Positions 59,886 to 64,000 of a DNA stretch of 64,000 nt are shown in pieces. The DNA lies in NCBI GenBank assembly GCA_013396635.1, contig WBMW01000582.1, positions 2,124,993-2,188,992 of the forward strand, written 5' to 3'. The notes beneath the pieces were generated by a model that saw nothing but the letters and a program-made list of their open reading frames with translations, had not been told where the DNA came from and did not search any database. The stretch is from Penelope pileata. Its lineage: Eukaryota > Chordata > Aves > Galliformes > Cracidae. Every line of letters begins with the position of its first letter. The stretch's first letter is position 1. The position numbers and the translations under genes are program-made.

Positions 59886-62800
59886 CATTTTAAGTTTCTT
59901 CAGGGATCATTTCAGTTTCAAGATGGTAGTTGTAACTGAACCCTAAGGTGATAAATACATTCGGTTACAACAGGAAATTGTAACTCCTTATGGATCCCAA
60001 GTTGTTCTGCATCTGCTAAGGTTGAAAATTTGCATCCCAAATGATTGATCCTGTTCCATAATTATGATGATGATATGATGAGGATGACAATGATGATTAT
60101 TTACCTTTTATTTATATATCTACTTTTCAAAGCTCTGATAGTTATTACAACAAAAACGAGAATGTTTCAGTCCTTGGCCCAGACCATAATAAGGTTGCTT
60201 TCTTTGAGCTTGTAAACAAACAAAGGTCATCCTCTGCTTCAGGGCGCACTTCACAGCTTTTCAAGTTGCTTCGTAATTGTGAACTGTACATGGACAATGG
60301 CTGATGCAACTCGAAAAACCTGAGAAGCAGAAATCTGAATTTAGAGGCAAAAATAATTTCTCTTATTTAGATCTAAGTGAACAAGACTGTTCACTTAGAT
60401 TCTTCCTGGCATTTCTGTCCTCCAAAGTCTGCTTCATTGCTGTCTGGAGTGGACTGTGAAACCTCTCATGTCATCCTCAGGGTTTTATGTTTTTTTTATA
60501 GAACTGACATGAAGGTAGGCATTTAAAATTGGCATGCTGGAAATGAGTGGAAAGAAGCACAATGGAAACAGTCCAATAGAAAATCTTTTCCCTAAGAGTG
60601 AAGTAGAAATAAAAATAGAAATCTTTTACTGAGATAGAAACAGCTATTCCTCACAGAAACAGAAAATCCTTTTTAAGTGTTTTCTTGCTGTTAGATCAAG
60701 TTGCAGAGCTTAAATCATCAATAGTGTACTTTAATCTCAGAAGATCACTGCTGCTTTTCCACAAATCATAGCTACATTTTGTAGCAGTGAACTTGTTTAA
60801 AGGAACACATATTAATAGTGTTTTTCTCTCATTTCAAATGTAAGAAATGCATGTGACTTGCATTTTATTTGCCCTTGATGTTATGCTATAGATATGTTAT
60901 CCATCAGTTTTTTATTAATGCAGTATCACTTTCCTTTTTTGCTTTATAATTAGTCTAGCCATTGGACATTGACACTAATACTGTTGAAGGTGGTATAAAA
61001 ACCAAAAAAAGTGAGGAAGGATTTGGATTATCTTCTCTGTTTCTGAATTGGACTTAATTTCAGATTGGTTTGACAATTTATTTCTCTATTAAATCATTTG
61101 CTTGACAATTCAGTTTGCTCTATGCATTTGTAGAAATGAGATTAAAATAATCACATGGGACTCTGATGAAAATCGTTTTTTATAGAACTGTATTGCTTGT
61201 TTTAGAAAACAATCGTATTGTCTTCAGGGACTAGGAGGTAAATAATGAAAAAAAATTTACAAGTGATTTCCTCTAGGCTGATGCAGAATCAAGTTTTATG
61301 TTGTTTTTGTTGTACACGTACCTAACTTCTACATACTTCTATATGCTTCTACAGCTACAGACATATACTAGCTTTTGTTTCCAATCTTTTTTAAAGTTCA
61401 GCATGAATAGACTGATTTAAAGGGTTCAGATAAGGTCAAATTAATTATTGGGTAGAAAACAAACACTCTTCCACAATTCAGATATAGTTAAATCACCAAA
61501 AATCACTTACTGATTAGGGAATATAATTTTAGACTGGAAACCAAGATACTGCAAATATAGGATCATAGTATCAAAATAAGCTATGTTTCAACTATTCCCT
61601 TGATAACACTTTTTTTTTTTTTTTTTTAAAGCAGGATAAATAAGCAGTATTATTTTATTCCAGAAAGTTTGCTTCTAATTTCTAGCAGCCTTTACGTTGA
61701 AATGTTGTAATACTTATTGAAGGGCTTTTTTACTGGAAATTATCAGAGAATGAATGTTTAGGTATAAGGGAAATGGGGAAACGAATGGTTTCCTGAGTAT
61801 CATCAACATTAGGAAGTGGAAAGGTCATTTTAGAGATATGAAAAGAAAAAAACATATTGGGAAAGGAAGATTAGAAAAAGAAATTCCAAAATGTAAATAG
61901 CCAGATTAGTTTTGGGAGAAAATAATCTATGAGTTTTTCATGGCTATTTTTCATTGTCTATTACTGAAAAAAATGCTTATGCTTGTATTTACAGTGTCAA
62001 GATCAGGTCGACAGTAGAGTCAAGAATCCTAGTATTTCAGTGCATCCTCTAGTCAGCTAACTTGCAATTTATTCATCGCCTTCACCTAATCTCATGCCAA
62101 TAGATATGCCTGTAAAATTCAACGATACAAACTTTACTTGAATTGACAGACTAAATAAATGTCTTCTAGAAGTTCTCAGCTATCTTCAAGTTTTACGTTG
62201 TCTTTTATAAGTCATCCTATACATAATTTTGAATTTCAATGTTTTCTTAAAATTTGTGCAATTTTTTTTTTCCCTCTTTTTCGGATGAAATGTTAAGGAT
62301 AAAAGCATTAGATGCAAAATAATGGATACAGTTATAACAACTATAAAATGTGATGTTGGTGTAAATAAAATATATTGATTGTCTTTAAGAAGTTTTTGCT
62401 TATAGGTTTATATTTGGAGTCTTTCATTCTATAAGGTGGAACTAAAATCGCAATCTTTTGGGCTTTGAAATTTTCAAATGGTAAAAATAAATACATTGTT
62501 CTAAAAGACATATCATTTAATATAGATAATTTATGAACACTCTGATGATAAAAAAAGGATGTTTGTTTCATTATAGATAAGATACATTATTTTCCCCTCC
62601 AAAATATCTCTGTGAAATTTGGACGAACTTTACTAAATTTACTAAACCTAAACTATAGGACCGAATCATAAGATGATCAATGCTTTGATAGTTCAAAGGA
62701 GATGATATCATGTGAAAGCAATAAATTGTATTCATACTCATTCAAATGTGTATTAGAAAGAGTCTTAAAGCAAGGTGTGTTTGCTACTACTGCCAAAAGG

Positions 62801-64000
62801 CATGTTAAAAAGCAGTAACATCTGCCCCTCACACATCTTCCAAGTATCCATCTCTTCATCTTCCCTTCAGAGGCTGTGGAGTGCTGTTGCCCTTCTGCTT
62901 GCTGAGGAGCAGCAGATGATCTGGACTCAGAAATGCCTTTGAGCGGCCTCCAAGTGCAAAGAAGGTGGAGATGTGGAGATAGTGGGCTGCTTCCCACTGT
63001 GCTGGCTCCCATCCTGCTGCAATGGCCCAGGCTGTTGCCACCCTTCTCCCACATACAGCATCAGCAGCTGTGAGGTACTGGGATCTGAATAGATCTTAAG
63101 AATCTCTGCTCTGATGTTTCTTCTCTATATTTCTGTGTGAAATATCTTGCTCACTGTCAGTGCAGGATGTAGAACAGAGAAAAGCCATAGAAATCATGAT
63201 GGAAAGCAATGCACAGTGATACCCCTATCTTTATTTAGCAGCCATAGATACCTTGCTAAATGCTGATCATGAATTCAATTTAAAAACAGGAACTGTACTG
63301 ACAAATAGCTGCTTCTAAACCTTCAGTCTGCCTGGAACAGAGCAGTTTGAAATGCCGGAGTGCTGCTCACCTCAGAAAGGTGCTGCACTTAAATCACAGA
63401 TCAGCTGTATACATAGCTACTCTTGGTGTCCAGCTCTAGAGATGAACTGGGAAAAGGACCAGGGCTTGTCATCATTTTCCAGTTCTATGGGACAGCCTTC
63501 TAAGAGGATAGTAACTTTAGGATTCTCAAATAGGACAGAGAACAAAACATGGAAATAATATGAGAACAGGCATGCTGTTGCATGCTCTGGGTCACTTTCA
63601 GGTAGAGTGGTGGAGCAATGGGTGTGACGGGAAAAAGAAGGTCAGGTTAGAGGATGGTAATCAGTGTTGTGCACAGACGGGCTGAACAGAGGAAAAAAGG
63701 CAATGCCACTGAATCACTAAAACAAAGAGGCAGTAACTACGCCTTTTAAATTGGTTTTCTGGGGATTAATATCAGCTTTGTAGAGGATAGACACCTGTAG
63801 AGAATTTTTGCTTACCTCTCTGCTTTAACTCACAGATTCCTGATTGCAGCTATTCATCTACAAGGCTAGACATTTTCTACATTTTCTTTTATCTTCTTGT
63901 CTTTAATTTTTACTTTTACCTATCTTTTACGCCTTACCAAACCAAAAACATTTTATTGTGTGGTCTGGCCGTGTCATCTATTTATTTCTATGCAGAGGCC
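59886..64000. other. Unannotated DNA to window end
   Basis: About 4.1 kb. It holds a GAT-rich run (60064-60098), a perfect hairpin at 60371-60400 (listed separately), a 19-base T run at about 61610-61627, and a GC-richer patch at 62820-63060 whose overlapping minus frames (62677-63054, 62856-63041) have low-complexity composition. No gene, exon or transposon end is supported. Confidence 0.55.
60371..60400. repeat. Perfect 13-bp inverted repeat, 4-base loop
   Basis: The arm ATCTAAGTGAACA pairs exactly with TGTTCACTTAGAT around an AGAC loop. It is the longest perfect hairpin I noticed in the window. It is too short for a standard animal microRNA precursor and is not followed by a T-run or gene. 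Confidence 0.9.

Noticed and set aside
60371..60400. Hairpin considered as a microRNA precursor
   Set aside because: A 13-bp stem and 4-base loop are far shorter than animal precursors, and the flanks do not extend the pairing.
1..64000. CRISPR arrays, operons, ribosome binding sites, tRNA or rRNA genes
   Set aside because: The window is vertebrate non-coding DNA. I saw no spaced direct-repeat arrays, tRNA box A/B cloverleafs or rRNA motifs.

Overview
The window reads as non-coding DNA from a bird genome. The base composition is AT-rich. It holds several CR1 LINE copies ending in the avian tail (repeats of ATTCTATG), avian-type LTRs, and internally deleted mariner elements resembling the Galluhop/Mariner1_GG family described in chicken. 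That combination suggests a galliform or a close relative; the species is not proven from sequence alone. I found no convincing host gene, exon set, tRNA or rRNA. The stretch looks like an intergenic desert or the inside of a very large intron.

Layout. A mariner remnant opens the window (1-134). Two CR1 fragments lie head-to-tail at 3089-4146, and the second is split by a solo LTR with a target-site duplication. Deleted mariners sit at 9103-9617 and 11580-12126, a second copy of the same LTR at 12372-12668, and an old CR1 at 13488-14297. A half mariner (16284-16451) and a pentanucleotide microsatellite (16701-16790) follow. At 20558-21620 is the youngest-looking CR1, with an unbroken 318-codon reverse-transcriptase frame on the minus strand. 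Two diverged copies of another avian LTR family lie at 22545-22792 and 28470-28718, with an old CR1 piece between them (26195-26425). From 30 to 41 kb the sequence is mostly featureless.

A CR1 interrupted by a 639-base assembly gap (41020-42151) is followed directly by another CR1 (42152-42613). Further right are old CR1 pieces, a CR1 with a single N where about 145 codons are missing (49379-50120), a CpG-retaining solo LTR (50213-50536), a third copy of the first LTR family (52996-53319), MIR-like relics, two more mariners (53535-54065, 55371-55931) and a CR1 tail (56446-56925). The last 7 kb contain little apart from a weak CR1-like relic and a perfect 13-bp hairpin.

The elements do not form a pathway. 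What the window records is a history of insertions: L2/MIR-age relics, then old CR1, then younger CR1, LTR and mariner insertions, including one clear nested insertion. I saw no sign of a new biological system. The more useful observations are the independently deleted mariner copies, the nested LTR, two probable assembly collapses inside CR1 copies, and two perfect short palindromes.
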